Source: Oligoflexia bacterium (GTDB lineage: Bacteria > Bdellovibrionota > Bdellovibrionia > Bdellovibrionales > Bdellovibrionaceae). From it: a stretch of DNA of 64,000 bases. Shown here one piece after another: positions 16,339 to 25,279 of the stretch (position 1 is the stretch's first letter; each line of letters begins with the position of its first letter). The DNA lies in assembly GCA_016861345.1 (NCBI GenBank), contig BOLD01000010.1, positions 1-64,000 on the forward strand, written 5' to 3'. Position numbers and translations under genes: made by a program. Under the pieces are notes generated by a model, which saw only the letters and a program-made list of their open reading frames with translations, ran no database searches and had not been told where the DNA came from.

Positions 16339-17207
16339 AGAGTCTCTTCCTTATTCTGTTTCTGTCTTTTGAAGTATGTATCTGCTAAATATCGACTAGA
16401 CTCGCGAATGAATCCAAGTGTTCGTTTGCTGTAGATCAAGCCAGTACTGGCATGCTCCCGGTGAATCACAGCTAGGCTGGGCTCATAAATGATATCTAGT
16501 TTTTTCTGAAGACATTTTTCTGCTGTCGTGATTTCTTCTCCATACAGAAATGCTCCATGGTAGAAATCAAGCCCTGCCTGAAAGTACTTCTTCGTAAAAA
16601 TTAAAAAAGCTCCATGCCCTGCATATATTTTTTGTCCCGCCAAAGATCGAGACGCTTCTGCTGTGGACACTCTGAACAACTTTTTCATCTTTGATTTGAC
16701 CAAACCAGCGATCTGATACAGCTGGCAAGTGATGTCATTTGAAAAAATATACTTATACATCTGCATCCGAAATCGAGATGGCCTTTTTAACATAAATGGA
16801 TTCGTGTCGACTCCACTTAAACTTGAGTGCACTGCTGGCGCAATCACTCCCGCACTTTGTTGGGCCTTGATTAATAACAGTTTGCTCATGAACTGATTGT
16901 CTTGGAACTGAATATCTACATTTGATATGATCACATAATTAGGAATCTCTGAATTCTGTTTCAAATATTCAGTCAATAACCTTTGACAGGCACCAAAATA
17001 CCCTAGGTTCTCAGGGCAATTGATAACTTGAACGTGATCATTTTTTAAATGCTCAAATGTTGGATCAGATTTATCTCGGGCACTGTTATTTGCGATCATT
17101 ATTTGACAATTTTCATATGCAGTCTGCTCAGCACAATGCCGAACAAAATCCTCAGTGTCTGACTGAGTATTGTAATTGACGCATAAAACCAATATCTTCG
17201 TTTGCAT
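16332..17207 (-). CDS. GT2 glycosyltransferase
   Basis: ATG at 17207 (MQTKILVLCVNYNTQ) is chosen over upstream in-frame codons because it begins the GT-A fold directly. The 291-residue protein has LCVNYNTQSDTEDFV, the NLGYFGACQRL motif, and VIISNVDIQF, in which the usual DxD is reduced to NVD. A C-terminal GAFLYGEEITTAEK holds the catalytic-base ED/EE region. It resembles WbbL/RfbF-type rhamnosyl or related transferases. It is co-transcribed with the fused transferase downstream and diverges from the GT2 gene at 17242 with only 34 bases between the starts. Confidence 0.8.
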   Translation of the reverse strand: MQTKILVLCVNYNTQSDTEDFVRHCAEQTAYENCQIMIANNSARDKSDPTFEHLKNDHVQVINCPENLGYFGACQRLLTEYLKQNSEIPNYVIISNVDIQFQDNQFMSKLLLIKAQQSAGVIAPAVHSSLSGVDTNPFMLKRPSRFRMQMYKYIFSNDITCQLYQIAGLVKSKMKKLFRVSTAEASRSLAGQKIYAGHGAFLIFTKKYFQAGLDFYHGAFLYGEEITTAEKCLQKKLDIIYEPSLAVIHREHASTGLIYSKRTLGFIRESSRYLADTYFKRQKQNKEETLW

Positions 17208-17241
17208 GTCCCAAATCTTAATGCAAAATCTACCCATGTGC

Positions 17242-18006
17242 ATGAAAAATTTAAAAAAAGGCCTCGTGTCCATTATTACGCCAGCATTTAACTCGGAAAA
17301 ATTTATCGCCAGCGCAATCGAGTCTGTCAGAAGCCAAACCTATTCAAATTTCGAAATGCTTATTGTTGTTGACTCAGGAACCACTGACAACACTGCCAAT
17401 ATCGTGAAAGACTATGAAAAAAAAGACCCCAGAATTCGATTAATCACGATAACCGAAAGAGGACTTGCCCTATCCCGCAATAAAGCGATCGAAGAATCTA
17501 TTGGGCAATATATCGCCTTTCTTGACAGTGATGACCTTTGGCTACCTGAAAAACTTGAAAGACAACTCAAGTTTATGACTGAAACCGGTGCAAAGTTCAG
17601 CTGCACTGCCTACCGACGGAGCAGCGAAGACCTAAAAACAACGGGTAATCTGATCACAGTGCCTGCAATAGCTACTTACACAGACCTCTTAAAAAACAAC
17701 ACCCTGGCCTGCTTAACAGTTATATATGATCAAACAGACCTTCAAAATTTAAAAATGCAGTCTGTCAGAGGAGAGGACTATCGTCTTTGGCTCGAGATCA
17801 GTCGAAAAGGTTATGACTGCTATGGCTTGAATGAAGACCTGGCGAGATACCGATTTGTCGAAAATTCTTTATCTCGCCAATTTGTCCGCACTATTTTGGA
17901 TAGATGGAGAACCTATACTCAAAATGAAAGATTGAATCCCATTAAAGCCACCTATTATATGCTTTGGTATCTCTCGACAGCGCTCTTAAAACGAAAACAA
18001 TTTTAA
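17242..18006 (+). CDS. GT2 glycosyltransferase
   Basis: The ATG at 17242 (MKNLKKGLVSIITPAFNSEKF) is chosen by family alignment; the SD is weak. The 254-residue product has SIITPAFNSEKFI, IVVDSGTTDNT and the metal-binding AFLDSDDLW, a textbook inverting GT2 A-domain of the WcaA/TuaG type. ARYRFVENSLSRQ ends the catalytic domain. It would transfer a sugar from a nucleotide donor during surface polysaccharide assembly at the inner membrane. Its stop overlaps the convergent RmlC-like gene by four bases. Confidence 0.85.
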   Translation: MKNLKKGLVSIITPAFNSEKFIASAIESVRSQTYSNFEMLIVVDSGTTDNTANIVKDYEKKDPRIRLITITERGLALSRNKAIEESIGQYIAFLDSDDLWLPEKLERQLKFMTETGAKFSCTAYRRSSEDLKTTGNLITVPAIATYTDLLKNNTLACLTVIYDQTDLQNLKMQSVRGEDYRLWLEISRKGYDCYGLNEDLARYRFVENSLSRQFVRTILDRWRTYTQNERLNPIKATYYMLWYLSTALLKRKQF

Positions 18007-18635
18007 AAAGCTCCGTAAACAAAAAACTGACTTCGAGAATCTTTCTTCCAATCAGAAAGGCTTAGTCCCTGTCGATCCTTATCGGCCATCAGAGCCCCAT
18101 GAGCAGAGATCTGATCAAAACGCTTTTTGATGTTAGGATCACACAATGACCAATCAATATCTGCAGAATGTGGATTAATTCCGAGTTCACATTGAGGACT
18201 CCATTCACCGCTGCAAAAATACTCGATAATGGTATCTTGCTCATAGAAATTACCGTGGGCAAATCCAGGCGGAACCCAAATCCAATCACCAAACTTTTGA
18301 TCTCGACTGGCAGGCATATCATAGGCAATTGCCTTGCCAAAAGTTGGTGAATTGAGCCGAATATCAAGTACAATGTCCACCATTTGACCCACCACTGTTC
18401 GAACAAGTTTTCCCATGTAGGGATTCCATTGAAAGTGCAAGCCCCGAACAACATTTTTTTTGGAACAACTTTCATTGATCTGATAAAAATCAAGGGCTTT
18501 AAAAAATGGAACCTGCCCGGCAAAATCACTCTTTCGAAAAGTCTCTGTGAAATATCCCCTATCATCACTAAAGCGAGCGTATCGGATGACTTTTACCTCT
18601 GGAATAACCAACGACTTTATTTCAATAATTTTCAT
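18003..18635 (-). CDS. RmlC-like sugar-nucleotide 3,5-epimerase
   Basis: The 210-residue cupin-fold protein follows the RmlC pattern. It has RYARFSDDRGYFTETFR near the start, QINESCSKKNVVRGLHFQ (catalytic His in RGLHFQ), VDIVLDIR, WVPPGFAHGN and a C-terminal aromatic-rich tail. RmlC converts dTDP-4-keto-6-deoxyglucose to the L-rhamno form. RmlA, RmlB and RmlD homologues were not found next to it. It may therefore act as a C3/C5 epimerase on another 4-keto sugar, as DdahB does for GDP-heptose derivatives. That alternative is inference. Confidence 0.8.
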   Translation of the reverse strand: MKIIEIKSLVIPEVKVIRYARFSDDRGYFTETFRKSDFAGQVPFFKALDFYQINESCSKKNVVRGLHFQWNPYMGKLVRTVVGQMVDIVLDIRLNSPTFGKAIAYDMPASRDQKFGDWIWVPPGFAHGNFYEQDTIIEYFCSGEWSPQCELGINPHSADIDWSLCDPNIKKRFDQISAHGALMADKDRQGLSLSDWKKDSRSQFFVYGAF

Positions 18636-18848
18636 TTTACCACCCAGATCATGTACATTCAGTAACTACAACAAATGGCAGAGATTCCTTCAAGAATCTA
18701 GCCCAAGTTTCGCTCAAAACGGCCCCTTGCATCAATATAAATGTTTCTTATGCATTTACACAATCAATGATCAAAGGCTTGATCTCACTGATGAAGAAGG
18801 CTAGAAACTTACATTTCAAACAAAACATGACCCGGAGTCATCCCGTCA

Positions 18849-21800
18849 ATGATTAAACAAATACTCGCATCGAAAATTCTCGTCCTTGATGGCGCTATGG
18901 GGACAGCCCTTCAAGCTATGGATCTTAAGGCCTCTGATTTTGGGGGGGCTGAGCTTGAAGGATGTAATGAGAATCTGATCCTCACCCGACCTGATGTTAT
19001 CTCTCAAATCCATGAACAATATCTTCGGTCTGGGGCTGATATAGTTGAAACAAATACATTTGGGGCTACCCCAATGGTTTTGGACGAATATGGTCTGGGC
19101 GCAAAAGCCTTTGAGATCAATAAAAAAGCTGCTGAAATAGCAAAGAGCTGTTGTCAAAAGTACTCAACTCCAGAAAAACCCCGTTTTGTGGCAGGTTCAA
19201 TTGGTCCTACAACAAAAGCCCTATCCGTCACGGGTGGGACTACATTTAAGGACCTTGTTGATAACTTCTACATTCAAGTAAAAGGTTTGATTGATGGCGG
19301 GGCTGATTATCTCTTAATTGAAACTGCTCAAGATTCACGCAACATCAAAGCCGCAATTTTTGCTATTGAAAAACTTGAAACAGAACGAGGCGCCCAATAT
19401 GCAGTCGCCATATCGGGAACCGTTGAAACTATGGGCACGATGTTAGCTGGCCAAGCTGTTGATGCTCTTCTCGCCTCGGTCATGCACCGGGATCTCTTGT
19501 ACATTGGTCTGAATTGCGCTACTGGGCCCGAATTCATGACTGATCATATTCGAACATTGGCAAAGCTATCTCCCTTTCCAGTAGCCTGTGTTCCCAATGC
19601 AGGACTTCCCGACGAAGATGGAAAGTATCTTGAAACTCCGGAAATGATGGCAAGAACTCTGACCCACTTTATGGATCAGGGTTGGATCAATATCGTTGGT
19701 GGTTGCTGTGGCACAAACTACCAACACATTTCTGCCTTTGCGAAAGTCGCTGAAGGAAAAAAGCCAAGAACTCTTCCAAAACCCACTCAATCCTGGCTGT
19801 CCGGTATTGAATTCTTAGAGATCACAGATGACATGCGACCTGTAATTGTCGGCGAAAGAACCAATGTGATCGGATCAAAAAAATTTCGCGATATGATCAC
19901 AGCAGAGAAATTTGAAGAGGCTGCTGATATTGCCCGAGCTCAGGTTAAATCTGGAGCTCAAATTGTTGACATTTGTCTTTCCAATCCTGATCGAAATGAA
20001 ATTCAAGACCTTAATCGATTTATGGAAAAGGTTATTAAAGTAACCAAAGTTCCACTGATGATTGACTCGACAGATGAAAAAGTAATTGAACTTGCCCTGA
20101 CATACTGCCAGGGAAAATCCATTATTAACTCGATCAATCTCGAAGATGGTGAAGAACGTTTTGAGAAAGTTGTTCCGCTTGCTCGTAGATATGGGGCAGC
20201 ACTTGTCGTGGGCACTATTGATGAAGATCCTGAAAATGGAATGGCGGTCACTCGAGAACGAAAACTTGAAATTGCAAAAAGATCCTTTGACCTCCTCACT
20301 CAAAAATACAAAATCCTTCCTCAAGATATTTACTTTGATCCACTGGTCTTCCCCTGCGCAACTGGAGACGAAAAATATAAAACCTCTGCCCCTGAAACCA
20401 TCGAAGGTCTAAGGCTAATTAAAAAACATTTCCCGTTATGCAAGACTGTGCTTGGCGTTTCGAACGTGAGTTTCGGATTACCAGCAGCTGGACGTGAGGT
20501 TCTTAATTCTGTTTTTCTTCATCACTGCGTTCAAGCTGGCCTTGATTTAGCAATTGTGAATTCAGAAAAACTTGAACGCTATGCCTCGCTACCGCAAGAA
20601 GAAATTGAGCTGGCTAATAATTTACTTTTCCATCGCCACGTCGAGGGCTCAGAAGATCCCATCACGGCCTTTACGAATAAGTTTCGAGAAAAGCGTGTTA
20701 AAAACACAGGTGATCGACTTCTGACCCCTGTCCAGGAACGACTTTCAAAAGCAATTGTCGAGGGCACCAAAGAGTTTCTCATCGAAGATCTGAATGAAGT
20801 TTTAAAAGAGATGAAGCCTCTCAATATCGTCAATGGACCTTTAATGAAGGGAATGGATGAGGTCGGTCGACTTTTTAATGACAACAAACTGATTGTCGCC
20901 GAAGTTCTTCAATCTGCCGAAGTGATGAAGGCCGCAGTGGCCCATCTTGAGAAGTTTATGGAAAAGGCAGAAACACATGCCCGAGGCAAAATGGTTCTTG
21001 CAACAGTGAAGGGTGATGTTCACGATATCGGAAAAAACCTTGTCGATATTATTTTAACTAACAATGGTTATGAAATTATTAACCTTGGAATCAAAATTAA
21101 TCCTGAGGTTCTCATTGATGCCGTTAAAAAACATAAACCCGATATGATTGGCCTATCTGGCTTACTTGTGAAGTCTGCCCAACAGATGATCACCACCGCA
21201 GAAGACTTAAAAAATGTAGGAATTCACACGCCAATTTTAGTTGGTGGCGCCGCACTTTCTCGAAACTTTACAGAAAAAAGAATCCAAGCAGCATATGACG
21301 GACCTGTCTTGTATGCGTCGGATGCGATGAATGGATTAGACTTGGCTAATCAGGTGACTGATCCCGCAAAATTTGAAATTCTTAAAAAAGAGTGTCTCAA
21401 CAAAAAAGAACTTCATAAGAATGCAACACAAACTGAAACCTCTCCGAAAAGAGAAGCTATTCATGTTGATCGATCACCTGAGGTTTCTATTCTTGACGAA
21501 GTTCCTCAAATGCCAGATCTGGGTCGCCATGTCTTAAATGTTGCCCCTGTTGAGCAAATTTGGAAGTTCATCAATCCCCAGATGCTCTATGGCAGACACC
21601 TTGGGGTTAAGGGATCTTTAGTTAAACGAATTGCCCTTGCTGAACACGATCACCATGAAGCAATGAAGTTAAAAAACGAAGAGCCCAGCACATACAATAT
21701 TTTTATGAATGTGCAGGACATTAAAAAAGAGTTCGCTGCTTCGAACGTCTTTTTACCGAGGGCTGTATACCAATTTTTCAAGGCTCAGGGGCAGGGTCAA

Positions 21801-22346
21801 AATATCAATATTTTAAATCCAAATAATGAGGTTATTAAAACCTTTTGCTTTGGCCGACAGAAAAAAGCACCCTACTTGTGCTTGGCTGACTACGTTCATC
21901 CAGATCCAAAGAAAAATGATACTATTTGCATGCTTGCAGTGACGGCAGGAAACCGAGTCCGAGAAGTTGCCACAAAGATGAAAGATCAAGGGGATTATCT
22001 CAGGTCCCACATTCTACAAGCTCTCGCATTAGAAACGGCTGAAGGTTATGCAGAATACATGCATGGCTTTGTCCGAGCCCAGTGGGGATTCCCGGATTCC
22101 CCAACATTAACTCTCATGGAGAAATTCCAGGCCAAGTATCGTGGCAAGAGATATTCATTTGGTTACCCAGCCTGCCCGAATCTAGAGGATCAAAAGCCAC
22201 TATTTGATCTTTTAAGACCTGAAGATATTGGCATTGAGCTGACCGATGGGTTTATGATGGACCCCGAGGCCAGCGTCACAGCTGTTGTCTTTCATCACCC
22301 ACAAGCGATATACTTTGGTATCGGACAAGATGATGGAAATATATAA
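18849..22346 (+). CDS. metH: Cobalamin-dependent methionine synthase
   Basis: The 1165-residue enzyme has all four MetH modules in order. The homocysteine domain has Zn ligands at Cys223 in GLNCATG and Cys286-Cys287 in GGCCGT. The pterin domain (about 325-610) has PVIVGERTNVIGSKKF. The B12 domain has DVHDIGKN, where His725 is the lower cobalt ligand. The SAM-binding reactivation domain (about 900-1165) ends with GYPACPNLEDQ. It transfers a methyl group from 5-methyl-THF to homocysteine. It overlaps the metF start by 17 bases, so the two are co-expressed. I saw no B12, SAM or SAH riboswitch in the 213 bases upstream. Confidence 0.95.
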   Translation: MIKQILASKILVLDGAMGTALQAMDLKASDFGGAELEGCNENLILTRPDVISQIHEQYLRSGADIVETNTFGATPMVLDEYGLGAKAFEINKKAAEIAKSCCQKYSTPEKPRFVAGSIGPTTKALSVTGGTTFKDLVDNFYIQVKGLIDGGADYLLIETAQDSRNIKAAIFAIEKLETERGAQYAVAISGTVETMGTMLAGQAVDALLASVMHRDLLYIGLNCATGPEFMTDHIRTLAKLSPFPVACVPNAGLPDEDGKYLETPEMMARTLTHFMDQGWINIVGGCCGTNYQHISAFAKVAEGKKPRTLPKPTQSWLSGIEFLEITDDMRPVIVGERTNVIGSKKFRDMITAEKFEEAADIARAQVKSGAQIVDICLSNPDRNEIQDLNRFMEKVIKVTKVPLMIDSTDEKVIELALTYCQGKSIINSINLEDGEERFEKVVPLARRYGAALVVGTIDEDPENGMAVTRERKLEIAKRSFDLLTQKYKILPQDIYFDPLVFPCATGDEKYKTSAPETIEGLRLIKKHFPLCKTVLGVSNVSFGLPAAGREVLNSVFLHHCVQAGLDLAIVNSEKLERYASLPQEEIELANNLLFHRHVEGSEDPITAFTNKFREKRVKNTGDRLLTPVQERLSKAIVEGTKEFLIEDLNEVLKEMKPLNIVNGPLMKGMDEVGRLFNDNKLIVAEVLQSAEVMKAAVAHLEKFMEKAETHARGKMVLATVKGDVHDIGKNLVDIILTNNGYEIINLGIKINPEVLIDAVKKHKPDMIGLSGLLVKSAQQMITTAEDLKNVGIHTPILVGGAALSRNFTEKRIQAAYDGPVLYASDAMNGLDLANQVTDPAKFEILKKECLNKKELHKNATQTETSPKREAIHVDRSPEVSILDEVPQMPDLGRHVLNVAPVEQIWKFINPQMLYGRHLGVKGSLVKRIALAEHDHHEAMKLKNEEPSTYNIFMNVQDIKKEFAASNVFLPRAVYQFFKAQGQGQNINILNPNNEVIKTFCFGRQKKAPYLCLADYVHPDPKKNDTICMLAVTAGNRVREVATKMKDQGDYLRSHILQALALETAEGYAEYMHGFVRAQWGFPDSPTLTLMEKFQAKYRGKRYSFGYPACPNLEDQKPLFDLLRPEDIGIELTDGFMMDPEASVTAVVFHHPQAIYFGIGQDDGNI

Positions 22347-23247
22347 ACCAGATCTTAAAATTATTGATCTTCTTCGCAAGCAGAAATTTACCATTTCCGC
22401 TGAAGTCATACCTCCCAGAAATGGAACCGCCCAGAATGAGATTTTCACTCAAGTGTCTGATTTGATCCAGGCTGGAGCACAATTTTTATCTGTCACCAAA
22501 GGAGCTGGCGGTAGCCTACGAGCTGGAAGCTTACCCATCGCGCAGGCAATTAAAGATCACTTTAAAGTTCCTGCGATAGCCCATTTTACCTGTCGAGATC
22601 TTACTCCCGAAGAAGTTGAAAACCAGCTTATGGATCATCATTACTTTGGAATTCGAAATATTTTAGGATTACGAGGAGATCCCCCAACTGGGGTTTCGGA
22701 CTGGTCACCCAAACCTGGCTCGTATCCTTACGCCTATCAACTGATTGAACAAATTCAAAATTTGAATCAGGGTCAATTCCTTGAGCGGACCGGATTTCAA
22801 TCCCAAGCTAAAACAAAAACTGAATTTTGTATCGGCGCAGCTGCTTATCCAGATGAAAAAAATGAAAAACCACGTATTGATTATTTTATTCAAAAAATTC
22901 AGGCGGGCGCTGAATATGGCATTACCCAAATGATCTACGACGCTGATTCATACAATCGGTTCTGTGATGACTTAGCCAAAAAAGGATTTGATATCCCCAT
23001 ATTGCCTGGCGCACGCATTCTCAAATCTCAAAAACAGGCGGATCGAATGAGAGATAAATTTGGGATTCATATACCGGATTCCTATTATTCAAAACTGCCA
23101 CTTGAAGAAAATCATGAAATGGCTATTGAAGTCTTTTTAAAATTTGTTGATAAGCTCAAGTCGGCAGGCGCTCCAGGCCTACATGTTTTTGTTCTTGTTG
23201 ATACTCAAGCTTCTTGTGAAGTGATTAAAAGCTTAAAAAATAATTAA
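22330..23247 (+). CDS. metF: Methylenetetrahydrofolate reductase
   Basis: The two adjacent ATG codons at 22330 and 22333 are the likely starts; both lie inside the metH 3' end, indicating translational coupling. The 305-residue protein shows AEVIPPRNGT (Glu involved in folate/NADH chemistry), FLSVTKGAGG, AHFTCRDLT, ILGLRGDPP and EYGITQMIYDADSY. These are the conserved blocks of the FAD-dependent MTHFR barrel. It makes 5-methyl-THF, the methyl donor used by the MetH encoded just upstream. Confidence 0.92.
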   Translation: MMEIYKPDLKIIDLLRKQKFTISAEVIPPRNGTAQNEIFTQVSDLIQAGAQFLSVTKGAGGSLRAGSLPIAQAIKDHFKVPAIAHFTCRDLTPEEVENQLMDHHYFGIRNILGLRGDPPTGVSDWSPKPGSYPYAYQLIEQIQNLNQGQFLERTGFQSQAKTKTEFCIGAAAYPDEKNEKPRIDYFIQKIQAGAEYGITQMIYDADSYNRFCDDLAKKGFDIPILPGARILKSQKQADRMRDKFGIHIPDSYYSKLPLEENHEMAIEVFLKFVDKLKSAGAPGLHVFVLVDTQASCEVIKSLKNN

Positions 23248-24242
23248 TCTTTAGTTTTCATTTTCTGAAGAAATGTCTCAAGGTTCTTTTCCCATAGATA
23301 AGAGGTCCGACAAATAACCTCTAAGGAATTATACTTTGGACTCCACCCCAAAACCTGATGAGCACGAGTTGAATTCGCAATGATTTCGACAGAGTCACCA
23401 ATTCGACGAGGGGCGGTTTCAACTTTGAAATCCACATCAGAAACCTTTTTCATCATTGAAATGACCTCTTTAACTGAATAACCCTGGCCATATCCCAGAT
23501 TGAATATTTGTGACTCAAGACCGCCACTCAGTTTTTCCAGCGCTAAAATATGGGCATCACACAAATCTTCGACATGAATGTAATCTCGGATGCAAGTTCC
23601 ATCACGAGTTGAATAATCAGTACCAAAGATTTTAATTAGTGATCTTTTTCCACAAGCAGCCTCTGCTGCCACTTTAATCAAATGAGTTGCGCGAGGTGTA
23701 GACTGACCCAAAGTTCCATCAAGCCTAGCTCCGGCCACATTGAAGTATCTCAAAATCAAATACCTCATGTTGTAGTGATTCTTTTTGAGATAATCTTCTG
23801 TTTTAAGTTTTGTCATTCCGTAAGGATTAATTGGCGCAGGTTTTGTCTTTTCAGAGACTGGCAATTCAGAAGGATCACCGTAAACGGCCGCGGTGGATGA
23901 AAAAATAAAATTCCTGACTCCCATAGACGCGGCAGTATCAATCAATTTCTGAGACCCGATGTAGTTATTCTCTTCGTATAATTCAGGATCTAAAACTGAC
24001 TGACCAACATCTGTCAAAGCTGCAAAATGCATGACTGAGTCGACCTGATGTTCCCGAATAATTTTTGCAACAAGCGAGGAATCGCTGATGTTCCCTTGGT
24101 AAAAAGGAACAGAGCTGGGAATTGCCCATCGGTGTCCGGTTGAAAGATTATCAAGAACTACAACAGAGTAACTCCGATCAATCAATTGCCGCGCCGCATG
24201 TGAGCCGATGTAACCAGCTCCGCCAGTTATCAGGATACTCAT
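23244..24242 (-). CDS. galE: UDP-glucose 4-epimerase
   Basis: The 332-residue protein starts MSILITGGAGYIGSH and continues LDNLSTGHRWA. It has MHFAALTDVGQSV, FSSTAAVYG and the catalytic YGMTK, then RYFNVAGA and RDYIHVEDL. All are standard GalE blocks, and the length is normal (about 330-340). It interconverts UDP-glucose and UDP-galactose for polysaccharide synthesis. Its stop overlaps that of metF on the other strand, and it diverges from the flippase-like gene at 24266. Confidence 0.92.
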   Translation of the reverse strand: MSILITGGAGYIGSHAARQLIDRSYSVVVLDNLSTGHRWAIPSSVPFYQGNISDSSLVAKIIREHQVDSVMHFAALTDVGQSVLDPELYEENNYIGSQKLIDTAASMGVRNFIFSSTAAVYGDPSELPVSEKTKPAPINPYGMTKLKTEDYLKKNHYNMRYLILRYFNVAGARLDGTLGQSTPRATHLIKVAAEAACGKRSLIKIFGTDYSTRDGTCIRDYIHVEDLCDAHILALEKLSGGLESQIFNLGYGQGYSVKEVISMMKKVSDVDFKVETAPRRIGDSVEIIANSTRAHQVLGWSPKYNSLEVICRTSYLWEKNLETFLQKMKTKD

Positions 24243-24265
24243 TGACTATTTCCCCTTCTGTGGTC

Positions 24266-25273
24266 ATGACTATCTTTTCTATGGCCACAAAAGTCAAATC
24301 TTGGATCATCTCCACTCTCAAAATAGCCTTTGCAGGAGCAATTATTTACTGGCTTATCCAGAGCGGCAAGATGGATTTCAAGGGCCTCTCGGCGGTGGCT
24401 CAACCTCTTCCGATGTTCCTTTGCACTTGTATGACCTTAGCAACTCTTTTATTTGCCTCAGAACGCTGGCTTGGAATACTGAGAAACCAAGGCTTCCCCT
24501 TATCTCATTTTGAAGCCTTTCGGCTTACAATGATTGGAAGCTTCTTTAACTTTGTCATACCTGGCGGAGTTGGTGGCGATGTCATGAAAGGTTACTACAT
24601 TGCGAAGGACAATCCCACAAGCCGTGTGAAAGCTGTTATCACAATCGCGATGGATCGACTTCTTGGACTTTTTGCTATGATGATGATGGCTCTTGCAGTC
24701 ATGATTTGGGATTTTAAAACCGTTAACAGCCAACCTGAACTCCAAGCGATTTTCTGGCTATTAGTTATTCTCTTTATTGGCTTTCTGGTTTTTTGGAGTA
24801 TTATTTTTTCCCGAAGACTGAGTTCTCTTGCCTTTATCGAAAAGCTCATCAGCCTGCTTCCCCATCATGATAAATTTTTAAAATTGTATCGAGCTTTTAC
24901 TTCCTATAAAGACCTGAAACATGCCTTTTTCTACTCGCTCTTCTGGAGTCTGGTTGGCCAATCTCTCTCGATCACTCAATTGATTTACATTGGGTCCTTG
25001 CTTGGTTTTTCAGATGTCTCCTATTACACATATTTCTTTGTTGTACCCATTGGATTTATGATTACAGCAATCCCTATCTCACCAGCTGGTGTGGGAGTTG
25101 GACAAGCCGCCTTTTATTTTCTCTTTAATTTAGTTCACGGACAAGAAACAAGCCTAGGCCCCACCTCAATCACTGCATTTCAAATTTTTGGATTTATATG
25201 TGGCCTAATTGGGGCCTTCTTTTACATCACATACGGAAAAAAAGTCAGGATCCCAGAAGGGGAATCTATTTAG
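24266..25273 (+). CDS. UPF0104/LPG-synthase-TM-type integral membrane protein
   Basis: The start is uncertain (24266 or 24281); both lie just before the first membrane helix (IISTLKIAFAGAIIYWLIQ). The 335-residue protein has about eight hydrophobic segments. It carries PGGVGGDVMKGYYIAKD, GFMITAIPISPAGVGVGQ and AMDRLLGLF, marks of the lysylphosphatidylglycerol synthase transmembrane (AglD/MprF N-domain-like) family. There is no soluble aminoacyl-transfer domain, so it is the flippase-like half only. Such proteins sit in polysaccharide or lipid-carrier loci. It ends six bases before the convergent histidine kinase gene. Confidence 0.8.
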   Translation: MTIFSMATKVKSWIISTLKIAFAGAIIYWLIQSGKMDFKGLSAVAQPLPMFLCTCMTLATLLFASERWLGILRNQGFPLSHFEAFRLTMIGSFFNFVIPGGVGGDVMKGYYIAKDNPTSRVKAVITIAMDRLLGLFAMMMMALAVMIWDFKTVNSQPELQAIFWLLVILFIGFLVFWSIIFSRRLSSLAFIEKLISLLPHHDKFLKLYRAFTSYKDLKHAFFYSLFWSLVGQSLSITQLIYIGSLLGFSDVSYYTYFFVVPIGFMITAIPISPAGVGVGQAAFYFLFNLVHGQETSLGPTSITAFQIFGFICGLIGAFFYITYGKKVRIPEGESI

Positions 25274-25279
25274 TCCGAT

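Noticed and set aside
18089-18568. 159-codon ORF opposite frame within the RmlC-like gene
   Set aside because: Lies wholly inside the epimerase gene in another frame, with no recognisable domain.
18636-18848. Possible B12, SAM or SAH riboswitch before metH
   Set aside because: No B12 box, SAM-I core or SAH-type GC-rich pairing could be found in the 213-base leader.
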